A stretch of DNA of 64,000 nucleotides from Gonatopus flavifemur (GCA_018340375.1 JAFFJZ010000001.1:48290001-48354000), one strand, 5' to 3'; counted from the stretch's first letter, positions 12,874 to 25,154 are shown. Translations and numbers: made by a program. Notes: a model not told the origin generated them from the sequence alone.

Positions 12874-15189
12874 TGTGTGAATGAGTATTAATTGGCAGTT
12901 CTTCGTTATGCTTGTTCATCATTGTTATCTCTCTTTGTTTTAGATCTAATGAATATTGAGCCCATCTTGAAGGGTGTAGAGAAAAATATCTAAAGAGAGC
13001 CCTACTATCCTCTTGAATATCTTCGATACTCTTACATCGACATATCTTGCGCAAGTATTAAATTTTTTATTGCATCTCGAGTACAAAATTAACATTTTCA
13101 ATGATTCGTTAAAATTTTAGGCCAGTTTAAAAAAGATTTTCTCCCTTTTACGATGAATAATTAATAACTTTGTGTTCATTGTTTTCTCCCTATTTACATA
13201 AAAAACGTAAATTTTTCCCAATGTGGATGAATACAAACATAAAATTCTAAAAAAAAAAACATAAACAAGTATGTCACACCTGTAAAAGAATATAATCGAA
13301 GATATTTAAAAGAACAAAATTGCAAGAGAGCATACGTTTGATAATATTGAAAGAAAACTCAATATCATATTTGTGATGTAAATTTTGTTACAAGAAATTT
13401 TGTTTATTGGCTGATCACAGCCTTGAATATTGTCATATCACCATATTCAACGTGTACGAAAAAGCGTAACAGACAATCTTTTGATTAGATGTAACATTAA
13501 TCAAAGAATGCCCATAGGCTACTGGTACTGTTGTCTGAAAACATGGAGTATGGCAGTTTAACATTGAAGCCAAAGTTTGAAGCTTTTCACGAGAAACAAA
13601 TCAATGATTAGATTAATTAATACATATTGTATTTATAAATTTATATTAAAATCAAAAAAACATGTTTGTCTGTTTTGCATATTAACATTTTCAAAGCTAA
13701 CGATCTAATGTTTGAAATGATTATTCGATTCGTAATTAGCTGTTTTCGACACAAAACTTATATAAAGTTTATTGATCTAGAGAAAATACTTTGAATAGAA
13801 ATTTGATATCTTGATGAGTGAATTGAATGGTGGATCATTTATATCTATAGAATTATTTCAATAAATACACCATATGGATTTCTGAAATACGAACATAAGT
13901 AACAACTTTGTTCTTTTCCTTTTCATATACGGCATGCAAGTAAACAATGCAACGATCTACGTTCTAAGAGAATTTCATGGTATCACGATTAACATCTTAC
14001 AATCAATAACGTATATTCACTTGAAAAAACAAAAAATAATCAACAATTTTGTGGGTAATAATAGAAAAAAATCATAAAACTATTAAAATTTTCAACAAAA
14101 AGACTATATAATCTCTTGATCTTGTGCAGTCCATACATTTATTGGGTTTGTGAAAAATTCATTCTACAAGTGGAACATACTACGTAGTTATAATAAAAAA
14201 ATAGTGCACATTATTTAAGATTTATTGCTATACCGTTATTGAATTCAGAAATATCTATGATCCAAGGGCATACTTGCATAATAATAAAAGAACAAAAGTG
14301 AATAATAATAACGAACTAACCCGTTGACTGCCACACTCTAATATAGACACAGTTTTATAGAAGACCGATAAGACAGGTGAAATAACTGGCTGCGAGAATC
14401 GATTATTTCACGGAATTGAATTTCATGGCAGTGAACGTGTTAGAATAATTTGAATTTTCATTCTACAACCCTAACGCATTTGAAACAAAATTTCAGATAA
14501 AATTGAACTGTCTCTAGATACAAATAACGAGAAATATAACGAACTTTAATCACAATATCTTCAGAATATTATGCTCCAAGCAATTCCAAAACAATGTGCA
14601 CGCGTTCACGTTATTTCTAATGCTTTTTTTTTCTGTTTTCAAAGATGTAACACTATACGTTATATAATATTTAATTCACGTTTTATAATTTATTACATTG
14701 CTTAAATATCAAGTTGAGAAAATAATTTGTATTATTATATTTTATATTGTAAGCAGTGTGTTTTTAAACTTGCCTTTTTCTAAATTTTCTCAAAGTTCCG
14801 TAATAAGTCTTCTTGTTCGATTAACGATTTCAGCAGAAAAAATATCTAATTCATCATGTTTGAAAATGTGTTTTTTGTTTTCCTTTTCTTAACATCAGAA
14901 CACTCAGAGTGAATACGATGCATTCTAATTCGTAAGAAAGAAAATATTTGTTTAATTTTTGTTTGTTTTGTTTCATTCCCTGGTCATAGATCTATTGTAC
15001 ATTAATTTGATGCATGTTCAATTTAGAACATATTAAAATGCTATAAACTTTTACATAATTATCGTCAGTGGTCAGAAAGCGCAAGGAGGATTATATTTAT
15101 AATTCAATCCAGAACAACTTACTGTGTACTGAATTTGTTTTGCAGCTTGCTTTGGTTTCCAGCCAAACCTCATCATTCCCGTTCTCAAA

Positions 15190-15220
15190 CCTCTCTCCAT
15201 CTCTCTCTCTCTCTCTCTCT
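15190..15220. repeat. (CT)n microsatellite
   Basis: CT-rich tract with about 11 uninterrupted units, just downstream of the sol stop codon in the gene's orientation, so probably in its 3' UTR. Confidence 0.85.
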
Positions 15221-15289
15221 TATTTGAAATTTGTCTTTAACAGTTATTATAAGACAATGAATCACATGATCACTTATCGTCGAAATAGT

Positions 15290-18200
15290 TCATGTTATCA
15301 AACGAGGACTGTGTAAGCCTTCGACTTGAGTGTCGATTTGAGGGCAATGTTGAGTATCCGGAGGTCCCCAATCGTGCAAATTCCCGCTATTGGCTAATCT
15401 GTGCGTAAGTCGATGTGCTATCGAGAATCCCCCGCTGCCTTCCAGTTGTGTCAAAACTATGATCACTTGTCTACAAAAAATCACGTGTTTGGAACGGTAC
15501 TTTGATATTGTTGTTCTTTAAAGATGTAATTTGTTAGTTACCTGTGAAGTGGGGGAACACTATCGGCAGTTCTGAGTTGTCCTCTCGTAGATACAACGTT
15601 GTAACTCTCGTGGCAGTCGCATTTAACGTGAATCCATTTATTCACATGACGGTTTTCGACCATCACTACCAGACCTGCCCAACCTTTGGTTAAATAATAC
15701 GCAGTCATACCTTCTCTTCCCTAAACATCGAGAAAGTATCACATTATAAATTGTTAAAGTCCAATATCTTCTCAAAGCTATTAAAAACTTCACATCTCAC
15801 CTCGTGTCTCTGTCCTTTCGCCAAAGTTAAACTTATAATAGCGTCAGCCAGAACGAAAGCAGGGGGTGAAATTTGTTCCACTAATAGTCTTTTTGAGCTA
15901 TGAATGGCAAGAACGTATTCGGGATAGCTCGATGTATCCTCCATTCCCGTATGCCAATGATTAAACGCCAAACATACTACTATATACAAATCTCTTTCCA
16001 ACATTTTATGACATCCCACGAATCCACGCACTTGCCGTTTGCTATGTTCTACCAATCTCCCCACTTCCGGAGCTGCAGGGGATCTAGTACGAAATACTAC
16101 AACGCACAGATCCAATTGGGATCGTTGAGATTTTTCAGAATTTCTGCAATATTCCAGAAGAGGGATCAATAAGTAATTCCATTGGTTTGGGAATCTTGAA
16201 CGGTCTATAAATCATTCCTACTCACCTTTGACCCTCTTGGAACAATGTAAATTCAGTCTCGGTGGGTTCCAATACCGTTAAAAGTACACACGACAGATGT
16301 CGGAGAGAAGACAAGGGTGGAAGCGTGCCTCGTAATCTAACTTCGCTCCATCCAACTCTAGTCTTGCAAATGTCAATGCAATCGAAATATTTCAGTACAT
16401 CGTCGAATGATATCCAGAAGACACCATCGGAAGCACCGTGCGGCATTAACATTTCCCTCAACTGAGGTGTCCATATGGGACTGTCGTCGGACCAATCACC
16501 TTTCCAACTGTAGTGACCCCAAGGATTACGTAATCTCAGCAAACGTATACCCTGTACATCTCGTACATCGAGAACGGAATACGCGTGTCTGAAAATGAAT
16601 AAATGAATGAATCATGGGTTTAACGATAATTCTAGAAGCATTGAAATTTTCGATACCTTGGTCTCAGTCCTTTTCGTTGATATTCTTCTTCATCGACTTT
16701 CATATTGCCTCCTCCGCAACTAGCACCCATCAAAAACATGGCTTGACGCGAGGATAAAAGTTGCGCCCATATTAAATCTTTATCCAATTCATCTTCGCTT
16801 GGTAAAGCTGATGGTTGAAGGGGTACGCTCTCGCATGGCGCACCCGTTAACGTGGCGAGTCCTTCTATCGCGCGTCCTGACACCAACGCTTCGTAACAAC
16901 CATGAATTTTTGCTACTGCTTTCTCTATCAGAGGTACCCAAAGTTGTTTTCTTTTTGCCTGGGAGTATACTAGATGTCCTCTCTTATCACAGGGTAACAA
17001 ATCATCGACTAAAACCGTGGTCCATTTTCCATCCTTACACAATCTAACTTGGTATGCTCCTTCGGGACACGTTTCCCTCATGACCAATACTCTTCTAACA
17101 AGTTCGTCGCTTTCAGCTAAAACCGCTAGAGCCGATAGCAACCAGCAATTTCCTAAAACACCTTGCGATATATCGGACGGTAAGGGTGTCCTGAATACAG
17201 CCCAAGGTAATTTAGAATCAATAGTTGAGTCGACATTGATCTGATGCGGTCTCCTCCATTGCACCACGTGGTTATCCTTTGTTTCCGCTGGGTTGTAATA
17301 AAGAGATTTTGGAGCCGGAGGAAATGAATCGTCGACAAATGGTTCGTTCGTCTAAACAGAGTAAAAATGAAGATTAATGAAATGAGCGAAAGAAAAACAA
17401 TCGGATGGACGTACCTCTTTGCAATACCGCACGATGCGTTCCCATTTTTCCAACGCTTCTCTCTCCTCGATCTTTCTCAAGTTCTCCATAACTACACTCT
17501 CTTGTCGTTGAATGGATAAAGTATTGGTACCAGACTCAATAATTTTAGGTTTATCTCCGGGTGTTTGAGATAACGTTTTTGAGCTTTGGCACATCTCGCA
17601 AATCCCATTTGTACTTTTATTTTCGTACGTACATAATTTACATTGCCATTGAGTGTGAGTGGGATCTTTGATTCTCGAATGTCGTTTATCCCCCAACGAC
17701 GATCCATTTCTTCTCACAGAATTTCTATGCCTTGGAGTAACAACTTTCGAATTGACAGGCGTCGGACAAAGTCTGGGACTTGGACTTCTTTGGCCTAAAA
17801 CTCTAGAGTCCTTTGGTACTTCTAAAAACTCTGCGACAGTTTTACAAGCGTTGCAAGTATGCGCGGAAAGCGGATTTCTCAAGGTGCAAGAAGGACATAT
17901 CCAGCATTCTCCTTTGCGCAAAGTGGCATCCTCCAAATGCATTATACTTCTAAGTTTCGAACCGCCGCACGCTTCACATGTTTTTCTGGAAGCGGCGTTC
18001 AATAAAGTGCATTTTTTACAAGTCCACGCGGGCGAGATTGGTTCTATTTGGTCGTCGAAATCGGATTCCGCCAAGGCCAAGGTGGCAGATTTTTGTGGAA
18101 TATATCTAACACTGTCTCTGGATACAACAATCGGAGATTGTACATTCGTCGAACAACTACTACCATCTTTCGTTACGGTTATTAAACTAGGTTGAGTCAA

Positions 18201-20495
18201 GGAAGGAGGGGACCTAGAGGATCCACATATATCACATCCTACAGACCATAAAGGATTGTAGGCGTAGGAGCATTTTCTACAAGTCCACATGCGTTTCAAG
18301 GGACTCAGATTGGATACGTCTCCGATAGGGCTAGTCGATTCGCTGTGTGCTTTTGTGACTAATAAACTTAATTTACTGTTCTGTTTCTTTGGCAATGGGG
18401 GCGGAACGTCGGGATCATTCATGCCTATGTAAGAGTATTTTGGTTTGGTATTGAAACCGATGGAATGAGGGGGTACGGCTGGGGGTTCCTCGTCATTGAG
18501 ACTTCTTCGATTCACAGTCTTTTTGGGAGTAACGTTCGCGACTGTTTCCACATCCGAGAATGATCTTCTGTAAGATAACGGGCCTGCCGAGGATAAAGCT
18601 CTTGGTTCCCAAGCGGGCACGCTGATGACAACACCGCTACACGGGGCTGGACTTCGAGGAGCTTCGCACGCTTCGCATTGTTCCAAACTAGGCGCGTTGT
18701 CGAGGGTACAATTATCGCAACTCCATAACGTATCGTCGTGTCGTGCTTCCGAAACAACCAAACTCGTAGGTCTTTGAATGACGTGATCGGAAAGTTTCTG
18801 CACGACGGATCCGTTCGACAAAGAACGACTGACTTTGGATTTGACTCGTTCGTAAACCGAAGGACTGTGACGTTTCGGGGACCGTTGAGAGGTATCGCTA
18901 TTACTATCTACGTAAGGAAGCGTGGTAGACTCCATCGTGCCGATAGAAGCTAAATTCCAATCTTCGCTAACCGTCCTTATACCTTCTCTACGACTGATGC
19001 TCGTTAACTGTGCCATGCCTGGAAATAAAAATATATATCAATTTTTATAGAGAATTTTCACGATTATCACATTGTGAAATTTACCTTTCGCGATGACCTT
19101 TCCGTCGATAGAAGGAACTCTCGCAGCATTAGAATCAACATTCAAATCGCTATTGAAAGATTTAGATGCTATTGCTGTTATCACAGAATCTACATTGTAT
19201 CCTTGTTTCTTATTAGATTTGTGCACGTCCAGCTTTTTACTCTTTCTCACTCCAATTTGTTTTGTATCTAATTGTGCTATCGACGAACTAGCTCCGCAAG
19301 CTGTACAAGTCAACGTCGAGCTGGAATTGTTATCCAATAAACAGCGAATACAAGTCCAGTGTCTCACTAACGACGGCAAAGAAGAGAATCGCTTGAGTGG
19401 TCGTTTTTCGCACGGACTGCCACTCCACGAACCATGATATACTTTCTTTTGGATATTAGACGCAGGCAAATTTTCTTTGGTTCTAAAAAAGAATTAATAG
19501 TAAATACAAAATAATATAGTACGCGCCGATTTAGAAGTGATGTACAAACAAGAAGAATTTGAAAAGATATGTTGTAAAATCGGTTAGGGATTGTGTTAGT
19601 TATAAATTATGGATATGCAAACTCAAAATTCCTTTTCGACATCCAGGAGGAAGGATTGCGATTGAATTTTCAATTGCGTCAAATCCATTGCATTTTCAAT
19701 CGAACGAGTCTGTTATTATTCCCAATGGACTCGTATAATTCAAAGCGACAATGCAACCGTCGGGATGCACGTATGGTTTGAAATATATATCGTACAAGAC
19801 GTATTATAGCGGTGTCGCTATAACCAAAGGATAACAGAATTATTAGATTCTAGATTCTTTAGTCTAGCGATGCAATGAATTTGAGAGAAAGTCGAACGAC
19901 GTGCCCAGGAAAATAATGAAACATGAAAACAAAGCGATTGTCCAAGAGAGTAAAATTGAACTGTAAAAATTCATAAAAATTGACACGTACGCTATAATGT
20001 AATAATATTATTGTGAGGAGAGAAAGAGAGAGAGAGAGCATCTTTATAATCCAGGGTATAAAAAGATGATTCAATCAAGTGTATACAAAACACTTGGTTA
20101 GTCAATGTGGTGGGGGAAGAAGAGAAGGGGACGGAGAGTTAATCGACGTCCCCTTACCCGATCGAAACGAGAATATTGTTGATCTCGAATGATGATATTT
20201 TATTGGATGTCAAGAAAGGTTTGCAAGAACCGAGTCGTGGCGGAGGTGTTGGCGGTTCTGATCCTGAAGACGATTCTCCTCCTTCTTCCTCCTCCTGTTC
20301 TTCTTTTTTCTTCCGTTGTTTGGAAACAACAATACTGTTTCCGTGTTGGTCGGTGCTTAGGGTAATCTTTCGGAATGCTCTCTCATCGCTTCGAACTCGA
20401 GCCAGGCCACACCTGGCGCATTTGAAGCTCTCGGTTGGATTTATCAGAGCGCACTCCGAACAATGCCACTGCAACACCGATGCAATCGAACCCAT
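15290..20495 (-). CDS. sol: Small optic lobes calpain (CAPN15/calpain-D type cysteine protease)
   Basis: This is a non-classical cytosolic calpain of the SOL/CAPN15 group, named for optic-lobe neuron loss in fly mutants. Eight exons join in frame: 20495-20158, 19482-19085, 19018-17415, 17351-16657, 16588-16226, 16143-15801, 15720-15542, 15470-15290, giving 1366 residues. Seven RanBP2-type zinc fingers (W-x-C-x2-C-x10-C-x2-C) start near residues 10, 155, 344, 490, 577, 618 and 703. The protease core follows: [10 protein letters not shown] with Cys849, HAYSVLDV with His1013, and [11 protein letters not shown] with Asn1033, so the triad is intact. The C-terminal SOL-homology region includes [36 protein letters not shown] and [10 protein letters not shown], ending HSPRLIT. 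The start is supported by the first finger beginning at residue 10. Finger linkers are long and Ser/Pro-rich. Paralogous calpains lack the fingers, so the assignment is firm. Confidence 0.93.
20015..20039. repeat. (GA)n tract in sol intron 1
   Basis: GA-rich simple repeat between sol exons 1 and 2; intron 1 is about 675 bp. Confidence 0.8.
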
Positions 20496-20512
20496 TCTTT
20501 AACCGTAGTCAT
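20444..20512 (-). other. Upstream ORF overlapping the sol start codon
   Basis: An ATG at 20512-20510 lies 17 nt before the sol ATG, out of frame with it. It opens a 22-codon frame that ends in TGA at 20446-20444, inside the sol coding region. If the transcript includes it, an overlapping uORF would lower translation of sol. The 5' end of the transcript is not known from sequence. Confidence 0.45.
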
Positions 20513-21789
20513 GGCTCCTTTATCCTTCGGTTACAGGAGATCACTGGATTCCTGACCCGGAAATATTCGTATATTCCTGTATATAGTGTATTAAATCCGA
20601 TCACTCGAACGAGAGAAATGAATGATAAGACTCGAGGGGTGTTTATCGCGCGGTAAAAGAAGGCAGATCATCGTCGACGGCCCGGCGGTAGCCCGCCTTT
20701 CTTTGTCATATGTTTCGAGCCAGCCATCTTTTTTTCCCATACACTCGCTCGCTCTTTCTCTTTCAACTCGTTCCTCTCTTTCTTCGTTTCTCGATGGAAT
20801 ACAACAACCACAAAACTTTACAGTTCATTTTATTCGATCATGTATTATTCGATGATTTTCTCATTTTTGCGCTATTTCTTCTATGGTTTTCGTCCTTGAT
20901 TCCTTTTCATATTTCTCGTCGAAGAAACATTTTGACGAACGAGTTACACGGATGATCGTTTCGAAAGGAAAACTCTATCGTACATGTACAGATACACGTT
21001 AATTGACGTTAGACCTTTCAATGATTCCAAGCGAGATTCGATAGTTCATACGATAAAAAAGAAATATGATCGGATAAGAAAATGTTACGGATTCTATGAT
21101 TAAATGTTGCACGCGCCGTACGTCAAGCTCATGATCGAGCTGGTTGTGTTGACTACATCACTAGCAACACAGGATCGTAACTAGAAACTCCAGTCTCCTT
21201 TTAACTATCCTTGTTTTCTTGTATATACATCGTTTTATAAACAAACATCAAATTGAAAACCAGTATAAAAATGATCAAGAGCGTTTTATGAGGTGATTCA
21301 TGGATTTCAAGTATGCATTAAAAAGTGTTGAAAAGTCTGATGATTTATCTATTCATTTATAAATTAATAACGAAAAGCGATTTGTAAACAATTTTTTTTA
21401 TGATTGTAAAATCTTTTATACCTATGTGATGAATTCAGAATCTTACAGTTTTGTGTGGTAGACGTCGTATGCGATGAATTGTATTCATACATCCCTGAGT
21501 GTCTGTCATTGTAACCCGGTTCGCAGAGTATCAGGTTGGTCGGTCTTGATGCATTCTGGGAAATGTACCAACGGATCGACCAATAGGAGCGCGAACAGGT
21601 TAGAGAGTTTGAAATGTTTCTAGGCTGTGTCAGGTTGGGAATGGTTATATTTTCATTGTTATTGTCTTTCGGTGGAAGTACCTGATAGTACATTCTACTA
21701 GTCGAGGAACATTCAATATCAACGACATCTATAGAAAAAAAAGAAACATCGTCGGCTTGAATTGATATATAACAGGGCAGGGATGACAA
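20513..21789. other. Upstream region of sol
   Basis: A moderately GC-rich patch (about 20620-20700, with GCGCGG and CCCGGCGG) and a pyrimidine-rich stretch (20740-20800) lie upstream of sol and are the likely promoter region. Beyond about 20960 it is ordinary AT-rich DNA with no gene recognised. Confidence 0.45.
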
Positions 21790-21862
21790 GTCCCTGTGGC
21801 GCAGAGGATAGCGCGTTGGACTTCTAATCCAAAGGTCGTGGGTTCGATCCCCACCAGGGATG
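21790..21862 (+). tRNA. tRNA-Arg (anticodon TCT)
   Basis: The acceptor stem GTCCCTG pairs with CAGGGAT (G-U at the first pair). The A box lies in TGGCGCAGAGGATAGCG. The anticodon arm TTGGA-CTTCTAA-TCCAA carries TCT, and the T arm GGTTCGATCC is the B box. There is no intron. The length is 73 nt including the discriminator base and the 3' CCA is not encoded, as expected of a nuclear gene. A T-run at about 21898-21903 can serve as Pol III terminator. Confidence 0.95.
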
Positions 21863-22170
21863 CGGGATGTGTGTTGCTGATACAGTGACCACTTCGTTTT
21901 TTTGTTGGCACAATGTTGCGAGGTTGTAACAGAGATACATTTTGCAGGAAAAGCAATCAAATTTTATATCAAATTCTCTGCATAAAGAGTAGTTGAGTAT
22001 ATGCCAAGTCAAAAACAATCGATTAGGAGTCTAATTTGAGTTCGAAAAATTAATGATGAATTCTTTTCGAATTTCTATCCTTGTTTTTGTATTTTTTCTT
22101 CTCTAAATAAGATTCAACCTTTTTTTCAATGTGAATTTTCTATGTTTTTTTTTTCGTAAGCAGTGCACCC

Positions 22171-22362
22171 CACTGTAGAAAAATTCCTTCTTCCTGATCT
22201 TTTACAGTCACTTCTTTTTGAATTGTTAGACGATTTTTACTGAATTTTAAGCATATTCTGAAACTTCAGTCAGGTTCTTAAATTTCAGCAAAATTTATCT
22301 AAAAATTCAGAAAAAAGAATTACAGTCACAGTTTCTGAATTTTCAGAAGGTATTTTCTTAGA
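22171..22362. repeat. MITE of the CACTGTA family (copy 1)
   Basis: It starts CACTGTAGAAAAATTCCTTC. The right part, TTTCTGAATTTTCAGAAGG, is the inverted counterpart and also occurs in the better preserved copy at 32434-32663. The right end is frayed. Confidence 0.5.
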
Positions 22363-22584
22363 TGGACCGTTGATAATGTGAAATCAGTTTGGGGAATGAA
22401 CATTTGGAATGATCCGATAATATTCCAACAAAAAAGTCTCAACTTTTTTGATAAAATGCTGAAGAAATTTCCAGAAATTTACAAATTTTCCGCATTGTTG
22501 AGTGTGTTAATGAATTTTGATATAAATTGGAACGAAATTTCAACAAAAGTTCAAAATGTCTCCAACAAAATTCAATGAATTCCC

Positions 22585-22708
22585 ACCAAACACAGTTTTG
22601 TTATCGCATCATAACTACAATGTAACTCAAGATCACACGCAATGAACTGTTATAACTTGTAATTTCACACTCATCGGAAATTGCTACAATGTGACAACAA
22701 TGTAACAT
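22585..22708. repeat. CCCAYCAAACAC family element, copy in plus orientation
   Basis: It begins CCCACCAAACACAGTTTTGT and runs through TGTAATTTCACACT. It matches, in inverted form, the DNA flanking both sides of the 26163-27611 insertion. Confidence 0.45.
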
Positions 22709-22816
22709 CCCAACAAACACGACTGCTGGCTTTTCAAAGGACCAGTGACGGCTCTTCAACGGCATTGCCGAACCATCAGCGGCCCATTGAAACGCCAGGG
22801 ATCATTGTTTGTAGGG
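22709..22816. repeat. Short MITE with CCCAACAAACA termini
   Basis: Left end CCCAACAAACACGA, right end TGTTTGTAGGG. The interior carries inverted GGCCCATTGAAACGCC-like and CTGGCTTTTCAAAGG sequence. Length 108 bp. Confidence 0.5.
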
Positions 22817-22964
22817 ATGTTTTGTTTTAGCAACATCTTGGTTCCATACATCTGTTATATCCAAAACACAAGGGGTTGAATACACATACACTGTTGAAAA
22901 TTTCTGGACAAAACTTCAAATACACGTCCCAATAAACATATCTTGAGAAATCAAATGTTTATTG

Positions 22965-23547
22965 CCCGTATGGAAATATTTCGCTGAAAAATGTCTGCAA
23001 AACTATGAAAAATGTCTGGAAAAAAATGAAAAAACTCTGAGAAACTCTGAGAATCTCTGAAATTTTGATGAGAAATCTAATATTTTTGGGACATTCTTTA
23101 CAGACTTTTTTCAGACTTTTTCAGAGAAATAGTAACGAAATTGCACTCTGAAAAAACTCTGACAAAACTCTAATAAATTGTTGACATTTTTCTGATTATT
23201 GAAAAATCCTGAAATTCAATAAATACATTCATATGCCGTATTCAAATATCATGTGTGAAAAAGTGTTTGAACATTTTTTAATTCTTTTCTAAAAGTCAGA
23301 AAAATGTTAGCAATCCATCAGAGTTTTGTCAGAGTTTCTTCAGAGTGCAATTTCGTTACTATTTCTCTGAAAAAGAATGAAAAAACTCTGAGAAACTCTG
23401 AAAAAAGTCTGTAAAGAATGTCCTAAAAATATTAGATATCTCATCAAAATTTCAGAGATTCTCAGAGTTTCTCAGAATTTTTTCATTTTTTTTCAGAGAT
23501 TTTTCATAGTTTTACAGACATGTTTCAGCGAAATATCTCCATACGGG
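22965..23547. repeat. Long foldback element (arms about 255 bp)
   Basis: Termini CCCGTATGGAAATATTTCGC and its complement ending CCATACGGG. The inverted match continues inward for about 255 bp on each side with few differences by eye, leaving a loop of roughly 70 bp. The arms are rich in CTCTGAGAAACTCTGAG-type units. No coding content. A transcript across it would fold into one long hairpin. Confidence 0.85.
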
Positions 23548-23739
23548 TGGGTTAACGGTAGCAATTTCCAATCGAGTAACTGAAAGTTTCAGGCACATGT
23601 GAATGAAATTTCAGTTACGAAAATATACATAAATGTGTGATTGCAATATAGTAAAAATTTGAAAATTCAATCACTTGTAAATGAATTTTTGATTCCAATA
23701 CCAGGAATTTGGAATTTCAGTTACAAATGTTCTTTCTAA

Positions 23740-23900
23740 AATTTTTAGAGTGAGATTTCACTCTCTTAGCCAAAAGTGAGCCTGTCGAAATTTTGAGTGC
23801 AATTTCCACTCTTTTAGAATGATATTCTAAGGTTTGAGGTTAGAAATTCACAGCCACTTGAATTTTGAAGTCACTTTTTCACTCCAAAAAAGTGAGGGTC
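23740..23900. repeat. Fragment of the CACTC/GAGTG-rich element family
   Basis: AAAATTTTTAGAGTGAGATT at the left, then repeated CACTC/GAGTG and AGAAGTGAGCCTG-like motifs. These are shared with 25640-25733, 35665-35925 and 54546-55014. Confidence 0.55.
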
Positions 23901-24181
23901 CATTCCCCGGATAGAAAAATGTCTCAATAATGCCATCATAATGGTGACATGCACGCCGAGAAATGTTTGCATCATGGTACCAAGGTGTTTCCGCACACAG
24001 AGAAAAATTTCCTTGTACAATTTCCCATCATTGCTGGTATATTTGGGATATACTCTGAAAATGACGAAACACGCTATCGATTATGTGTGAACTTTGCAAT
24101 CATTCTAGCCACTGATATATATAAAATGGATGTCGCATCACCTATGATTTTTGCCCAAATTTTGGTCCCAGCGTGGAGGAT

Positions 24182-24534
24182 CCCACATAGCACAAATGTC
24201 TCAGTAATATCTCCAGAATATTCTGGAGACATTGTAATATTGTCAGAATATTCTGGAGATATTACACTGAGAGAAATAATGATTAATATCAAGAATTTAA
24301 ATTCATGAATACTGCCAAGAATACAAATTCTTGATTATAGCTAATATGTTATTGGCGCCAAAGAAATTTCCTTGAATCGAGAAATATTTCCTTGATTTAA
24401 GAAAATTTCTTTTGGGCCAATAACATATTAACTATAATCAAGAATTTTTATTCTTGGCAGTATTCATGAATTAAAATTCTTGATATTAATCATCATTTCT
24501 CTCAGTGATACTGAGACATTTGTGCTATATGGGG
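24182..24534. repeat. CCCAnATAGCACA-ended MITE with an inner insertion
   Basis: Left end CCCACATAGCACAAATGTC; right end GACATTTGTGCTATATGGGG. The inner sequence has AGAATATTCTGGAGA palindromes. It is interrupted by the separate foldback at 24265-24507. Confidence 0.75.
24265..24507. repeat. Foldback MITE, arms about 92 bp, ends CACTGAGAGAAA
   Basis: The left arm 24265-24356 and right arm 24415-24507 are nearly perfect inverted copies (both contain TTCATGAAT, CAAGAAT and TAACATATTA motifs). It sits inside the 24182-24534 element, directly before the right TIR of its host. Confidence 0.85.
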
Positions 24535-24632
24535 TACCGGGTACTAATTTTTTACACGGGAACTATATCTATATATATTCCGTATTAAATATATATAAAT
24601 ATAGTCCCCATACAAAAAATTAGTACCCGGTA
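24535..24632. repeat. Hairpin element, about 98 bp
   Basis: TACCGGGTACTAATTTTTTA on the left and TAAAAAATTAGTACCCGGTA-type complement on the right, with an AT-only centre. It abuts the right end of the previous element. Confidence 0.75.
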
Positions 24633-25154
24633 CACTATATAGTCAGCGCTATTAGCGTATTCTATCCCCCATACTCCATACTAGGACCACCATTTCTGGT
24701 CGATGCAACATCCATTTTATATATATCAGTGATTCTAGCGATCTTCACTCGCTTTGGTCGTAGATGTTAATAGGATAACAGTTCAATTCACCGTGTTTGA
24801 CAGTACATTTTGTAGTTTTCAGGTTATATCCTAAATTTACCAGCAATGATGGGAAATTGTACAAGAAAATTTTTCTCAGGGCATAAAGCATTGTTATTCG
24901 TAACAAAACGAGGTGATGGTACCACAATGAAGACGTAATGTTTACATTTTATGCATCATTGCAATCTGAGCGAAGTTTATGATAGTATGTTTACGACACA
25001 TTATTTTACAAAATATTTAGGGCATGGTTTTTTATCTGGGTCGGAACGATGTTGTTGAAGTTTGAATCGTTTATAGAAACGAAACGCAAATTAAAACTCA
25101 CAAAATCTGATGAGTTATCGTTATTAATCTTCGCAAATTGACTTCTTAGAACTG

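Larger units (their letters stand above)
9697..15289. other. 5.6 kb interval between Tollip and sol
   Basis: It is AT-rich with several simple repeats. No reading frame shows a protein family motif. It must hold the Tollip promoter and any 5' UTR exon (a mildly GC-rich patch sits at about 9980-10050). It also holds the sol 3' UTR, whose end I could not place. Confidence 0.5.
23985..24900. repeat. Large degenerate inverted repeat enclosing nested elements
   Basis: The left arm (about 23985-24160) contains TTGTACAATTTCCCATCATT at 24013 and ATATATATAAAATGGATGT near 24117. Both recur inverted on the right (about 24841-24880 and 24711-24730). Arm identity is moderate with indels. The centre holds the elements 24182-24534 and 24535-24632. 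Confidence 0.65.

Noticed and set aside
17659..18195. 178-codon plus-strand frame opposite sol exon 3
   Set aside because: Antisense shadow of the zinc-finger exon, kept open by its codon composition.
21364..21960. Open frame of about 198 codons on the minus strand across the tRNA-Arg gene, with phrases like GGDRTHDLW, and overlapping frames reading GSNPRPLD
   Set aside because: These phrases are the translation of a tRNA-Arg gene read in reverse, a well-known false protein. The frames have no other motif.
23949..24308. 119-codon open frame on the plus strand
   Set aside because: It lies in the arm of a degenerate inverted repeat, the matching frame in the other arm is full of stops, and no family is recognised.
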